A DNA stretch of 64,000 nt from CAIYRG01 sp965247505. Lineage in GTDB: Bacteria > Pseudomonadota > Alphaproteobacteria > Micropepsales > Micropepsaceae. The notes below the pieces were generated by a model. That model had not been told where the DNA came from, did no database searches, and saw only the letters and a program-made list of their open reading frames with translations. Where the stretch lies: contig OZ252020.1 of the NCBI GenBank assembly GCA_965247505.1, forward strand, positions 744,001 through 808,000, given 5' to 3'. Each line of letters starts with the position of its first letter. The stretch's first letter is position 1. A program made the translations under genes and the position numbers. Below are positions 43,005 through 52,689 of this stretch, piece after piece.

Positions 43005-44552
43005 CTAAGGCTCGATCACGCGCACGCCGATATAGCTCTCGTTGCCACGACGATTGACGCGCAATAGAACCGCGGAGCGTCCCGCTTCGATCTCGCCATC
43101 AATCCGCGCCTCGACCTCTTCCGCCGTCCGCACTTCGCTTTGCGCCACTTCGACGATGACATCGCCGGGACGCAGCTTGTCGCCGGACACTCCGTCAATA
43201 TCTACTTCGACAACGAGCACACCATTGACGTTGTTCTCGACGCGATAACGGCTCCGCGAATCGCCGTTCAGCGGTTCGAGTGTAATTCCCAAACGCGAAG
43301 AGGCTTGGCTGTTTTCGTCCGAAGTTTCCGGCAATTCCTCATCGTCTTCCACGATTGCGTCGCCCGGTAGCCGCGCCACGACAACCTGCAAGGTACGTCT
43401 TTGTCCACGGCGGATAATTTCCACATCGACCGTCCTGCCGGCCTGCGTTTCGGCCACGATACGCGGTAAAGCGCGATCATCGGCGACTTCACGCCCGTCG
43501 AAACTGACGATTACGTCACCTTCCTGAACGCCCGCATCCTCAGCCGGTCCATCTTCGGTAACACCGGAGACCAGCGCGCCTCTCACATCATCCAGGTTCA
43601 AACTCGCGGCGATGTCTGCGCTCACATCTTGGATTGTAACGCCGATCATGCCGCGGCTGACACGACCGGACTCTTTCAGCTGCTCGATAACGTTGCGCAC
43701 TACGTTGGACGGAATGGCAAAACCAATCCCGACCGAGCCGCCAGTAGGAGAATAGATGGCCGAATTCACGCCGATTACTTCACCGGCCATGTTGAATAGC
43801 GGCCCGCCGGAATTTCCCTGATTGATCGCGGCGTCGGTCTGGATGAATTCGTCATAATTGCCGGATTGGATGTCACGGTTGCGCGCTGAAATAATTCCGG
43901 CTGTCACCGAGCTATTCAGGCCAAAGGGATTGCCGATCGCCAAAACCCAATTGCCGACCCGCGCAACATCGGAATCGCCAAATTCAACCACGGGGAGCTG
44001 ACCATTCGACTCCACCTTCAAAAGCGCAAGGTCGGTTTGTTCGTCGGTACCGATCAGTTCGGCAGGCAGGGTCGTTATGCCGTCATTCAAGATGATTTCA
44101 ATCTCGTCGGCATCCTCAATGACATGATTGTTGGTCACCACATGGCCTTCAAGATCGATGATGAACCCGGACCCAAGGGCAGTCACACGGCGCGGCGCAC
44201 GGTCGCCGCCGCCGAGGAAATCGTCAAAAAAATCTTGCAGCGGTGAATCTTCCGGCAATTGCGGAACTGCGCGCCGCTCGCGGTCATTGTCCCGCCGCAA
44301 GGTCTGCGAGGTCGAAATATTGACCACGGCGGAGGAGAGGCGCTCGGCGAGGTCGGCAAAATCCGTCGGAGTCTGTCCCGCCCCGGGCGGGCCTGGCGGC
44401 GTGATCACGTTCTGAGCCATTGCGCCGTGCGGAACCAAAAGCGCAAACGAAATCGCTGCATATGCTAGCAACGCAATGGCGTTTCTTACGGAGCTATGTC
44501 TCATGTTCTGGGAATGGCCAAAGGGCACTGCGGGCAGCTGCGTTTCAGACAT
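43005..44552 (-). CDS. Periplasmic Do/DegP-family serine protease
   Basis: 515 residues from the ATG after GAGGAAC. Signal peptide ~17-47 (AIALLAYAAISFALLVPHGA, then MA-Q). Catalytic triad in VVTNNHVI (His), TDLALLKV (Asp) and GNSGGPLFN (Ser), followed by two PDZ domains (~300-390 and ~425-510). It degrades or holds misfolded envelope proteins. The gene precedes hflC and serves the same quality-control theme, but with a 229-base gap. Confidence 0.94.
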   Translation of the reverse strand: MSETQLPAVPFGHSQNMRHSSVRNAIALLAYAAISFALLVPHGAMAQNVITPPGPPGAGQTPTDFADLAERLSSAVVNISTSQTLRRDNDRERRAVPQLPEDSPLQDFFDDFLGGGDRAPRRVTALGSGFIIDLEGHVVTNNHVIEDADEIEIILNDGITTLPAELIGTDEQTDLALLKVESNGQLPVVEFGDSDVARVGNWVLAIGNPFGLNSSVTAGIISARNRDIQSGNYDEFIQTDAAINQGNSGGPLFNMAGEVIGVNSAIYSPTGGSVGIGFAIPSNVVRNVIEQLKESGRVSRGMIGVTIQDVSADIAASLNLDDVRGALVSGVTEDGPAEDAGVQEGDVIVSFDGREVADDRALPRIVAETQAGRTVDVEIIRRGQRRTLQVVVARLPGDAIVEDDEELPETSDENSQASSRLGITLEPLNGDSRSRYRVENNVNGVLVVEVDIDGVSGDKLRPGDVIVEVAQSEVRTAEEVEARIDGEIEAGRSAVLLRVNRRGNESYIGVRVIEP

Positions 44553-44781
44553 TGATAGTTCCTCGTTCGCGGGCGGTCCGTCTCTGTCCTGGCGACGCAA
44601 CAGCGCGAACACCACTATGACGCAAATTCCACCCGGTTAAGAGGGTTGAAACCCTTAATTCGCAACATTTTTGCTTGATGTGGCGAACCGGCCCGCCTGC
44701 CATAGGCAAGCCGAGCGCCATTCCTATCGGAGAGTAAGTTTTACCGATTCTCTCTTGGCTTCAGACCAACCGCCGCGCGGT

Positions 44782-45645
44782 CTATTGATCATTCCCAAAA
44801 TAACGGAAGAATTCGCTGTCGGGGGAGAGAACCACCGTCGTGTTGTCACCTGCCAGCGCCTCCCCATAGGCCTTCATGGAGCGGTAGAAAGCAAAGAAAT
44901 CCGCATCCTGACCGAAGGCCTCGGCAAAGATGCGGTTCTTCTCGCCATCGCCCTCGCCGCGCAAAATCTCGCCCTCACGAGTCGCCTCGGCGCGAATAAC
45001 CGTCGCATCGCGGTCCGCGCGGCTGCGGATTTCCTGGGAGATCTGCTCGCCCACGGCGCGGAATTCATTTGCCTCCCGCACCCGTTCCTGCTGCATCCGG
45101 CGGTAGATAGCCTCGCTGTTCGCCTCGGGAAGGTCGGCCCGACGGATGCGGACATCAAGAATATTGATCCCCAAATTGTTCGTTTCCGCATTCACGCCAT
45201 CGCGAATATTGAGCATCAAAGATGCACGCGCATCGGAGAGCACTGCGGCAAAGGTCGCCGCCCCTAAGATGCGCCGGACATTGGAGCCGAGGATCGGATT
45301 CAAGCGAACTTTGGCGACGTCTTGATTGATCAGCGTCTGGTAGAAACGCAAAGGATCGGTGATCTGCCAACGTGCATAGGCATCAACGACAATACGTTTC
45401 GTGTCCTGCGTGATCACCTCCTCTTCCGGGAGGTCGAGATTGAGTATGCGCTTATCCAGATAAAGGACTTCCTGGAAAGGCCAGGGCAATTTTACGTGCA
45501 GCCCAGGCTCTATGACCGTCGCCTTGGGGTTGCCGAATTGAATGACCAGAGCCTGCTGGGTTTGATGCACCGTGAAAAGGCTGGTGGCACCCCATGCGAC
45601 TGTAACCAGACCAGCAACAGCGAATATTCCCAGATAATTTTTCAT
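44782..45645 (-). CDS. hflC: HflC, membrane protease regulator
   Basis: 287 residues, one N-terminal transmembrane helix (LGIFAVAGLVTVAWGATSLF), then an SPFH/Band 7 domain (VIQFGNPKATVIEPGLHVKL, and VDAYARWQITDPLRFYQTL). With HflK it forms the cage around FtsH and modulates its activity. ATG shares one base with the hflK stop (TAATG). Confidence 0.94.
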   Translation of the reverse strand: MKNYLGIFAVAGLVTVAWGATSLFTVHQTQQALVIQFGNPKATVIEPGLHVKLPWPFQEVLYLDKRILNLDLPEEEVITQDTKRIVVDAYARWQITDPLRFYQTLINQDVAKVRLNPILGSNVRRILGAATFAAVLSDARASLMLNIRDGVNAETNNLGINILDVRIRRADLPEANSEAIYRRMQQERVREANEFRAVGEQISQEIRSRADRDATVIRAEATREGEILRGEGDGEKNRIFAEAFGQDADFFAFYRSMKAYGEALAGDNTTVVLSPDSEFFRYFGNDQ

Positions 45646-46832
45646 TACTGGCCTCCATTAATGCTGACATTTGCACCCGGGTTGGCGCCAGCCACCGGAG
45701 CCGGAGCAGGCACTGCTGGCCTCACATTCGTGCCGCCCTGGGTGATCGCGGGAAGCGGGAAGTAAGGCGCGACGCCATTCTCGGTATCCAGAATGACCTT
45801 GTTCATGCTCCCAAATATTTGCTGCATGGTTTCGAGGTAGATGCGCCGACGTGTAACACCCGGTGCGTTTTGATACTCGTTGAAGACGAACATAAAGCGC
45901 TGGGCTTCACCGTCGGCCTCAGCCACGACTTGCTGCTTATAGGCTTCGGCTTGCTCGGTAATCCGTGCCGCCGCGCCGCGCGCTTCCGGAACGATGCGGT
46001 TCGCATAGGCCTCGGCTTCATTACGCATGCGGTCTTGATCAGTCCGTGCCGCTTGCACATCGCGATAAGCATCGATCACTTGCGACGGTGGGTCGGCCTT
46101 TTGCATTTGCACACGCGTAATCGTTACGCCAGCTCTGTAGGAATCCAGAACCTGTTGCGCCAAAAGTCGAACGTCATCTTGAATCATCTCACGATTTTCG
46201 GTCAACACCGTCTCGATGGCATTGCGTCCGACAATTTCGCGCATCGCCGATTCGGCAACCGCTTTGACGGTTGCCTCTTTGATCAACGCGTTTGGATTAC
46301 CTGGATTTTCGACATTGAAGAGATAGTCCGCTGCGTCTTGGATCACCCAAAACACCGTGAAGTTGATGTCGACGATATTTTCGTCGCCGGTCAGCATCAG
46401 ACTCTCTTGCGGAATCTGGCGTTCTGGATTGCCGCCGTCGGTGGCGAGCTCATATCCAATGCTAATTTGGTTCTCGCGCGTAACGCTGGGCTTTTCCACC
46501 GTCTCGATCGGCCAGGGCAAATGATAATTGATGCCGGAGGTGGTGCGGTTGACCACTTCGCCAAAGCGCAAAACCACGCCTTGTTGATCGGGCTGAATGA
46601 CGTAAATTCCCGAAAGAGCCCAAACAGCGCCGACAAGGAGAACGGCAATCAAAACGCTGCCACGTCCAAAGCCGCCCGGAATCAGGCTCCGAAGCTTCTC
46701 CTGGCTTTTCTTCAGGAGTTCCTCGAGATCGGGCGGTTGCGAGCCGGAAGGGCCACTGCCCCAAGGGCCACGTCCGCCATTTCCGGGCCCGCCATTTCCG
46801 GGTCCGCCACCAGATTGATTGTTCCTGGGCAT
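45645..46832 (-). CDS. hflK: HflK, membrane protease regulator
   Basis: 395 residues from the ATG after AGGAAGCAT. A Gly/Asn/Pro-rich N-terminus (~1-30), then one membrane helix (SVLIAVLLVGAVWALSGIYV), an SPFH domain and a long helix (NEAEAYANRIVPEARGAAAR). It is the partner of HflC in the HflKC-FtsH complex. It diverges from apbC. Confidence 0.94.
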   Translation of the reverse strand: MPRNNQSGGGPGNGGPGNGGRGPWGSGPSGSQPPDLEELLKKSQEKLRSLIPGGFGRGSVLIAVLLVGAVWALSGIYVIQPDQQGVVLRFGEVVNRTTSGINYHLPWPIETVEKPSVTRENQISIGYELATDGGNPERQIPQESLMLTGDENIVDINFTVFWVIQDAADYLFNVENPGNPNALIKEATVKAVAESAMREIVGRNAIETVLTENREMIQDDVRLLAQQVLDSYRAGVTITRVQMQKADPPSQVIDAYRDVQAARTDQDRMRNEAEAYANRIVPEARGAAARITEQAEAYKQQVVAEADGEAQRFMFVFNEYQNAPGVTRRRIYLETMQQIFGSMNKVILDTENGVAPYFPLPAITQGGTNVRPAVPAPAPVAGANPGANVSINGGQ

Positions 46833-46961
46833 ATGCTTCCTCGCCAATTCTGGCCGGGAAATTGGGCCACCGGCCGCTAAATAAAGCCCACGATTCCATG
46901 GTTTCGTGGGGATCACCCGTATATAGGAACTAATGTCCTAAGATACAATAAAGGTTAGTCA

Positions 46962-48107
46962 ATGGCAGGTCCAACAGAAGACGATATTAAACGCGCTCTC
47001 GAAGAAGTGCGCGACCCGGTTAGCGGGCAAAACGTCATCGCGGCAGGCCTGATCGATGGCCTCGCGCTGCGTAACAATCATGTGAGTTTCGCCGTCGAGG
47101 TTCCGGCGGATCGCGGCCCAACTTCCGAGCCGCTGCGCAAAGCCTGCGAAGACGCCGTCAATGGCGTTCCCGGTATTCTTTCGGTGACCGCAGTTTTAAC
47201 CGCCCATCGCGAAAGCAATGCATCCCCACAAGCAAGACCGACGCCGCAAAACGGCGGGCATAATCACGCGCACAACCATGCGCATGGGAAAACCGCGCCG
47301 ATGTCGCGCGAAGCCGGCGTCCCGGGCGTTCGATCAATCATTGCAGTTGCAAGTGGCAAAGGCGGCGTCGGTAAATCGACCGTTGCGGTTAATCTTGCGC
47401 TCGGTCTTGCCGCGCTCGGTCACAAGATTGGGCTTCTCGACGCAGATATTTACGGTCCGTCCGCTCCGCGCCTTTTAAATATTACCGAGAAACCGGAATC
47501 GGATGGCACCAAGCTCCAACCCATCGAACGCTTCGGCATCAAAGCAATGTCGATCGGATTTTTGGTTGACACCGATACGCCGATGATTTGGCGCGGGCCC
47601 ATGGTAATGGGCGCGCTCACACAGATGCTCTCCGACGTTGCTTGGGCACCATTGGATATTCTTGTTGTCGATATGCCGCCGGGCACTGGGGATGCGCAAT
47701 TGACCCTTGCTCAGAAGGTACCGCTTGCGGGCGCGGTTATCGTTTCAACGCCGCAGGACCTCGCGCTGATCGACGCGCGCAAGGGTCTTGCGATGTTTCG
47801 AAAAACAGAAGTGCCGATTCTCGGCATAATCGAGAATATGAGCGCGTTTATTTGCCCGACATGCGGAACAGAACATCACATTTTCGGCCATGGTGGAGCA
47901 CGCGACACTGCAGCCGAGCTTGGCTGCGAGTTTTTAGGGGAAATCCCTTTGCTTCCCATCATCCGCGAGACCTCCGATGCCGGAACACCGATTGTCGCCT
48001 CGCGGCCTGACAGCCCCGAGGCCAATGCATTTGTGACTCTCGCCCGCCGCGTGGCCGAGAAACTCAGCGTGGAAGCAAAAGCCGCACCCAAGATAATTAT
48101 CGAATAA
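46962..48107 (+). CDS. apbC: Mrp/ApbC iron-sulfur carrier ATPase
   Basis: 381 residues. The N-terminal ~75 residues are a MIP18/DUF59 domain, followed by a His-rich linker (NGGHNHAHNHAHGK) and the Mrp domain with deviant Walker A ASGKGGVGKSTVAVNLAL, switch DADIYGPSAPRLL, PPGTGDAQLTLAQ and the [4Fe-4S] site CPTCG. It assembles or transfers Fe-S clusters. It diverges from hflK across a 129-base gap. Confidence 0.94.
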   Translation: MAGPTEDDIKRALEEVRDPVSGQNVIAAGLIDGLALRNNHVSFAVEVPADRGPTSEPLRKACEDAVNGVPGILSVTAVLTAHRESNASPQARPTPQNGGHNHAHNHAHGKTAPMSREAGVPGVRSIIAVASGKGGVGKSTVAVNLALGLAALGHKIGLLDADIYGPSAPRLLNITEKPESDGTKLQPIERFGIKAMSIGFLVDTDTPMIWRGPMVMGALTQMLSDVAWAPLDILVVDMPPGTGDAQLTLAQKVPLAGAVIVSTPQDLALIDARKGLAMFRKTEVPILGIIENMSAFICPTCGTEHHIFGHGGARDTAAELGCEFLGEIPLLPIIRETSDAGTPIVASRPDSPEANAFVTLARRVAEKLSVEAKAAPKIIIE

Positions 48108-48849
48108 GTTTGTAGCGGCGGCTGGCCTGATACTCGGGGCGCATACGCGCGCCCGACGCGATAGTTTACTGGTGCCCGGTCTAGCCTGTTGCGAATAATT
48201 TGGTTCGCGGTGGTTCGACCACCACCTGCTCATGCGAAGTGAACTCGATGGCGACACCGCTTTCGTGATGGCGGGCGACACGGCCTGGCACTTTGCTGAT
48301 GAGCACAAACTCGCCAACTTCCGGCCGAGCTTCGGTGATAAGAAAAACACCCGAAAGCGAGTAATCGAGAACTTTGCACTCCACGATTTCGCTGTTGGCA
48401 CGGGTGAAATTAACAATGCCATCTGCCTTGGTGCGATCATGATGGCGAAGCTTTGTTTCTTCGAGCGGGGTGCCATCGACGTAACGCATGAGCTGCTGCG
48501 CGACGCGTTCGCGCTTGTGCGCGGTGCAATTGAACTCAATGCCGAAGGCGCTTTCTTCCGTGCGCGTGACATTGCCTTCAAAACGGCCAAAGCCGTCAAT
48601 GTAGACAACGACATGAGTGCCGGTCGGAGGCACGATTTCGGTCAATACGCGCGCGCCACCTGGTGACAAATCGGCAATCTTACAAGCGGCCTCCCGGTTT
48701 TCGGCCGGCTCGAAATGGCGGCCGGGCAGGCCAACGCGCTCGCGCCTATAGCGCCTGCGCTCGGCCAAAGAATGATCCTTGCCTATCCGGTTTACACCCA
48801 CACCCACTAGGGCTAGAATGGGCGCAAACCGAATATAGGGGAGCGCGCC

Positions 48850-49146
48850 ATGGATGTTCTCGACCGCGCCGATCTCCCATTCCCGCATTCGCTACCCGAG
48901 TTCCAGCGACTTTTCCCCGATGATGCGGCCTGCGCCGCCTACCTGGAGAAAGCCCGCTGGGGAGACGGCTTTGCCTGCCCGCACTGCGGCACGGCGGGAG
49001 AGCCGTTCCACTTTGAAAACCGCCCTGGCGTCCTGCGCTGCCGCAAGTGCCGCCAGAACACCGGGCTGACGGTGGGAACAGTGATGGAGCGTAGCCACAC
49101 TCCGCTGAACGTCTGGTTCTGGGCCGCTTATCTGGTCGCCAGTCAG
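48850..49146 (+). pseudogene. 5' remnant of IS1595 transposase (copy A)
   Basis: The first 99 codons are almost identical to the intact transposase at 49373 (one visible change, Arg for Cys in the TVMERSHTP segment), ending at FWAAYLVASQ. The frame then runs into the IS3-derived sequence. The zinc-ribbon CPHCG...CRKCR is present but the catalytic domain is lost. Confidence 0.88.
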
Positions 49147-49253
49147 AGGCCCGATCAAACCGCCGGCCCTTGTTCCCATTCTGCTTCGACATTTGCACCT
49201 CCTGCGATCAAAATCCTATCGCAGGACGTCTCCACTTTCGTCAGCAGGGTCCA
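49147..49253 (+). mobile_element. IS3 right-end fragment inside IS1595 copy A
   Basis: 107 bases identical to the right end of the IS3 element at 19461-19355 (start of orfA, RBS and terminal repeat ending GGGTCCA). One side is the true IS3 terminus, the other a break inside orfA that meets IS1595 sequence. It is the scar of an IS3 insertion followed by a deletion that removed the rest of IS3 and the middle of copy A. Confidence 0.88.
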
Positions 49254-49372
49254 CATTGCTCGGCATCGCGGGCGACACCTCTGCTCCAACCTATGCCGAG
49301 CTTTACTCGGGAGAGTGGCGGCACCCTACGTGTAGCGGTCATGGGCGCAAACCGGATATAGGGGAGCGCGCC

Positions 49373-50392
49373 ATGGATGTTCTCGACCGCGCCGATCTCC
49401 CATTCCCGCATTCGCTACCCGAGTTCCAGCGACTTTTCCCCGATGATGCGGCCTGCGCCGCCTACCTGGAGAAAGCCCGCTGGGGAGACGGCTTTGCCTG
49501 CCCGCACTGCGGCACGGCGGGAGAGCCGTTCCACTTTGAAAACCGCCCTGGCGTCCTGCGCTGCCGCAAGTGCCGCCAGAACACCGGGCTGACGGTGGGA
49601 ACAGTGATGGAGTGTAGCCACACTCCGCTGAACGTCTGGTTCTGGGCCGCTTATCTGGTCGCCAGTCAGACGCCCGGCATGTCCGCCGTGCAGTTTCAGC
49701 GGCAACTTGGTCTTTCGCGCTACGAGACGGCCTTTCAAATTCTCCACAAGCTCCGCTCGGGCATGGTGCGGCCCAACCAAGACAGGATCGGTGGACAGCC
49801 CAAGAACCATGTTGAGGTGGACGAAACCTGGGTTGGCGGGCGAACGCGTGGGGAAGGCCGTGGTGTTCACCACAAGGTTCCCGTCTCCTGTGCCATCGAG
49901 GTGCGTCATCGAAAGCCGGGCACCAAGCTCGACAACCGGAAAGACGGACGCTATGCCGGACGCGTTCGGCTCGCCGTCGTGCTCGACCGTAGCGCCGAGT
50001 CGCTCTGTGGGTTCGTCGAGAGCACCGGCGCGCCGGGATCGCTGATCGTTACTGACGATTGGAGCGGCTATGCTGGCCTCGGTAAGCGCGGCGATGAGCA
50101 CTTCGCTGTTGCCGAGTGTGGTGATCCAGAGGTTGCCGAGCAATACCTGCCGATCATCCATCTGGTTTTCGCCAACCTGAAGACGTGGCTGATCGGGATC
50201 CACCACGGCGTTAGCCACCAGCACCTACAAGCCTACCTCAACGAGTTCACCTTCCGCTTCAACAGGCGGTTCTACCCGTTCAACGCCTTCCGCTCATTGC
50301 TCGGCATCGCGGGCGACACCTCTGCTCCAACCTATGCCGAGCTTTACTCGGGAGAGTGGCGGCACCCTACATGTAGCGGTCATGGGCGTTAA
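49373..50392 (+). CDS. IS1595-family transposase (ISXO2-like DDE)
   Basis: 339 residues from ATG 49373 (GGGGAGCGCGCC upstream). An N-terminal zinc ribbon (FACPHCGTAG...LRCRKCRQNTG) is followed by the ISXO2 domain with HVEVDETWVGGRTRG (Asp), LIVTDDWSGYAG (Asp) and VFANLKTWLIGIHHGVSHQH (the usual Asn/Glu position). The element that carries it split the PilZ gene. It looks intact. Confidence 0.92.
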   Translation: MDVLDRADLPFPHSLPEFQRLFPDDAACAAYLEKARWGDGFACPHCGTAGEPFHFENRPGVLRCRKCRQNTGLTVGTVMECSHTPLNVWFWAAYLVASQTPGMSAVQFQRQLGLSRYETAFQILHKLRSGMVRPNQDRIGGQPKNHVEVDETWVGGRTRGEGRGVHHKVPVSCAIEVRHRKPGTKLDNRKDGRYAGRVRLAVVLDRSAESLCGFVESTGAPGSLIVTDDWSGYAGLGKRGDEHFAVAECGDPEVAEQYLPIIHLVFANLKTWLIGIHHGVSHQHLQAYLNEFTFRFNRRFYPFNAFRSLLGIAGDTSAPTYAELYSGEWRHPTCSGHGR

Positions 50393-50643
50393 CCGGATAG
50401 GCAAGGAATGATCCACAATGAGTTCTTGCTCTGCTGTCATTTCACCTGCCGCACGTCTGGTGCGCTCCGAGTGTTGCTTCAAGACTCCATTTTAGTTTTG
50501 TTAAGGTAAATATGAGGTACGAGAGGTGTCACGCACCAAACGCGTCTCGGCGCATCGCCTCAAAAATGCAGGAGATCCGCGACGGGCCGGGCCATTTGTG
50601 CCAATAATGTTCGTTGAAAATCGTCCGGACAGAGGAAAGATGC

Positions 50644-51222
50644 ATGCGCCTCAAGACGCTTGTGTTTACCGGTATTGGCTCACTCTTAGCGTGTTCGGCT
50701 TCGGCTCAGGGCTGGGTACACTTTGCCGACCGTGAGGAGCTTTTCAGTGTAAACCTGCCGCACCAGCCGATGGTCGAAGAGATCACCTACCACACCGAAT
50801 TCCACGCCGAGCTCCCGGCGAAAGTCTACACCGCAGCGGACGAGCAAGTGCGTTACACGATCACGGTCGTCAATTACGCGCCCTCGAACATCCCCAGTCC
50901 GCGCAATGTATACGACTTACGAGGCTCAATCGCCTATGCGGCGTGGAATGTTCGCAAGCGCGGTGGCGAGATCACTTATGATGCGTACGCACAGATCGAC
51001 CGGATCGACGGCCATCATTTGCAGATTACCAATGCCGGCGGCAGCCGGACCTTCGTCGCAATTCATCTGCATGACTCTCGCCTCTATATTCTCGAGGCGA
51101 TCGCCGCACCAGGGACGCCTCCACCGGCGCAGTTTCAACAATCGCTAAGCATCCTCAACGAAAACGGGGATCCGATTCGTTACGATCTGGATTTTCGTAC
51201 CAGGATTGAACAGCCGGGCTAA
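50644..51222 (+). CDS. Hypothetical exported protein, related to 14585-15151
   Basis: 192 residues from the ATG 5 bases after GAGGAAAG. Signal peptide residues 1-23 (MRLKTLVFTGIGSLLACSAS, then AQ-G). The mature protein shares with its paralogue in the island the order W-x-x-F, a short FSVNLP-type strand, YDAYAQIDRIDG, and AGGSRTFVAIHLHDSRLYIL. Role unknown. Its stop overlaps that of the convergent folA by 4 bases. Confidence 0.75.
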   Translation: MRLKTLVFTGIGSLLACSASAQGWVHFADREELFSVNLPHQPMVEEITYHTEFHAELPAKVYTAADEQVRYTITVVNYAPSNIPSPRNVYDLRGSIAYAAWNVRKRGGEITYDAYAQIDRIDGHHLQITNAGGSRTFVAIHLHDSRLYILEAIAAPGTPPPAQFQQSLSILNENGDPIRYDLDFRTRIEQPG

Positions 51223-51734
51223 TGGCTGGTGCTCGCCAGATAAACGCGTTCCAGCGTGAGATAGCGGTAACGAAGCTCTTCCTCCTCAAACGGTCCTTCG
51301 CTTGAGACTTGACGCCATTCGTAAGGGTTGGCTTGAGGGAAGAATGCATCACCTTCGAAATTGCCTGCAACTTCCGTAAAATAAATGCGGCCGGATACGG
51401 GAAGCGCTTCGGCGTAAATCGCCGCGCCGCCAATGATAATAATCTCGGAAGGATTTTCTTCCTTGGCGATTTCAAGCGCCGCTTCAAATGAACTCGCCAG
51501 CCGCGCGCCATCAGCTTTAAGTGCATCATTGCGCGTAACGACAACATTCGTCCTGCCGGGAAGAGGTTTTTTGGGGATCGAAGCCCAAGTCTTGCGCCCC
51601 ATGATGCAAGGATGCCCCATCGTCAGGCGCTTGAAGCGGGCCATGTCCTCCGCAATGCGCCAGGGCAGCGCACCATCTTTACCGATAACGCCGTTTTCCG
51701 ACGCCGCAACAATGAGAGAGATGACGGGTGTCAC
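51219..51734 (-). CDS. folA: Dihydrofolate reductase
   Basis: 171 residues. The DHFR fold starts ISLIVAASENGVIGKDGALP-W, with MGRKTWASIPKKPLPGRTNV and EIIIIGGAAIYAEALP. It reduces dihydrofolate to tetrahydrofolate and so regenerates the cofactor used by ThyA. ATG overlaps the thyA stop by 4 bases. Confidence 0.95.
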   Translation of the reverse strand: MTPVISLIVAASENGVIGKDGALPWRIAEDMARFKRLTMGHPCIMGRKTWASIPKKPLPGRTNVVVTRNDALKADGARLASSFEAALEIAKEENPSEIIIIGGAAIYAEALPVSGRIYFTEVAGNFEGDAFFPQANPYEWRQVSSEGPFEEEELRYRYLTLERVYLASTSH

Positions 51735-52525
51735 ACCGCGACTTTCGCTCGGATGTGTGGATGCGCCTCGTAATTCTCCAACGAGAAATCCTCAAATTTA
51801 AATCCGAAAATGTCGTCGGCATCGGGATTGATGTGCATTTTGGGCAATGCATAAGGCATTCGAGAGAGCTGCTCACGCGCCTGTTCCAAATGGTTCGAAT
51901 AGATGTGCGCATCTCCAAAGCTGTGCACGAATTCTCCCGGCTCCAGCCCCGTCACCTGCGCCATCATCATGGTGAGAAGCGCGTAAGAAGCAATATTGAA
52001 CGGCACGCCTAAAAAGATATCGGCGGAGCGTTGATAGAGCTGACAGGAAAGCCGGCCATCACCCACATAGAATTGAAAAAGGCAGTGACAGGGCGGCAAG
52101 GCCATGTCGTCGATTTCACCGGGATTCCAGGCCGAGACAATTAGGCGCCGCGAATCCGGATTGCGGAGAATCTCGTTTGTGACCCGGGCGATTTGATCGA
52201 TCGCCACGCCGTCGGCGGCAGGCCAGGAGCGCCATTGATGGCCGTAGACGGGCCCAAGCTCACCCTCTTCGTCTGCCCAATCGTCCCATATGCGAACGCC
52301 ATGCTTATTGAGCCAGCGCACATTGGTATCGCCGCGTAAGAACCAAAGAAGCTCATAAATGATCGATTTCAGATGGAGTTTCTTGGTGGTGACCAGCGGA
52401 AAGCCTTCAGCCAAATCGAAGCGCATCTGATGGCCGAAAACGGAAAGCGTTCCAGTGCCCGTGCGGTCGCGCTTTTCCAGCCCCGTTCGGAGCACCCGTT
52501 CCATCAATTCATGATATTGGCGCAT
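51731..52525 (-). CDS. thyA: Thymidylate synthase
   Basis: 264 residues, the E. coli-type length. Active-site Cys in ALPPCHCLFQFYVGDGRLSC, plus DRTGTGTLSVFGHQMRFDL, and the QLYQRSADIFLGVPFNIASY folate/dUMP block. It makes dTMP from dUMP and methylene-tetrahydrofolate. It forms an operon with folA, the usual pairing. Confidence 0.96.
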   Translation of the reverse strand: MRQYHELMERVLRTGLEKRDRTGTGTLSVFGHQMRFDLAEGFPLVTTKKLHLKSIIYELLWFLRGDTNVRWLNKHGVRIWDDWADEEGELGPVYGHQWRSWPAADGVAIDQIARVTNEILRNPDSRRLIVSAWNPGEIDDMALPPCHCLFQFYVGDGRLSCQLYQRSADIFLGVPFNIASYALLTMMMAQVTGLEPGEFVHSFGDAHIYSNHLEQAREQLSRMPYALPKMHINPDADDIFGFKFEDFSLENYEAHPHIRAKVAV

Positions 52526-52689
52526 CTACCCGCAATCATTCTGCCTAAGGGGCTTCGCGCTAAGCCTTTTGGGCCAAGAAGCCGATTCTGTAACAAGTTT
52601 ACTATTCGGAACCTCATTTCACGCCCTCCTTCAATTATTTACCCCCAGACCCTATATTAGAAATGTTCGGCTTGACCGAACTATGGCGA

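Larger units (their letters stand above)
48779..50406 (+). mobile_element. Tandem IS1595-family elements, first copy broken
   Basis: The outer ends are inverted repeats sharing TTGCCTATCCGG, flanked by AATGATCC (8 bp, the usual IS1595 duplication). Copy A (48779-~49345) keeps its 5' third, then an IS3 end (49147-49253), then its own last ~90 bases. Copy B (~49346-50406) is complete in its coding part. The joint between A and B lacks outer ends and lies in the similar sequences ATGGGCGTTAACCGGATA and ATGGGCGCAAACCGAATATA, as expected for a recombination joint between two copies. Confidence 0.85.
48181..50440 (-). pseudogene. PilZ-domain gene interrupted by a tandem IS1595 array
   Basis: The 5' piece is ATG 50440 (GCAGGTGAA upstream), MTAEQELIVDH; the 3' piece from 48778 down reads SLAERRRYRRERVGLPGRHF onward to 48181. 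The 8 bases AATGATCC at 48771-48778 and 50407-50414 flank the insertion; joining them reads V-D-H-S-L-A-E in frame, giving ~207 residues. Two PilZ-like domains are visible: RRRYRRERV...CKIADLSPGGARV, and VNFTRANSEIVECKVLDYSL then SGVFL. PilZ proteins bind cyclic di-GMP; the RxxxR and D/NxSxxG pattern is present in the first domain. Confidence 0.85.
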
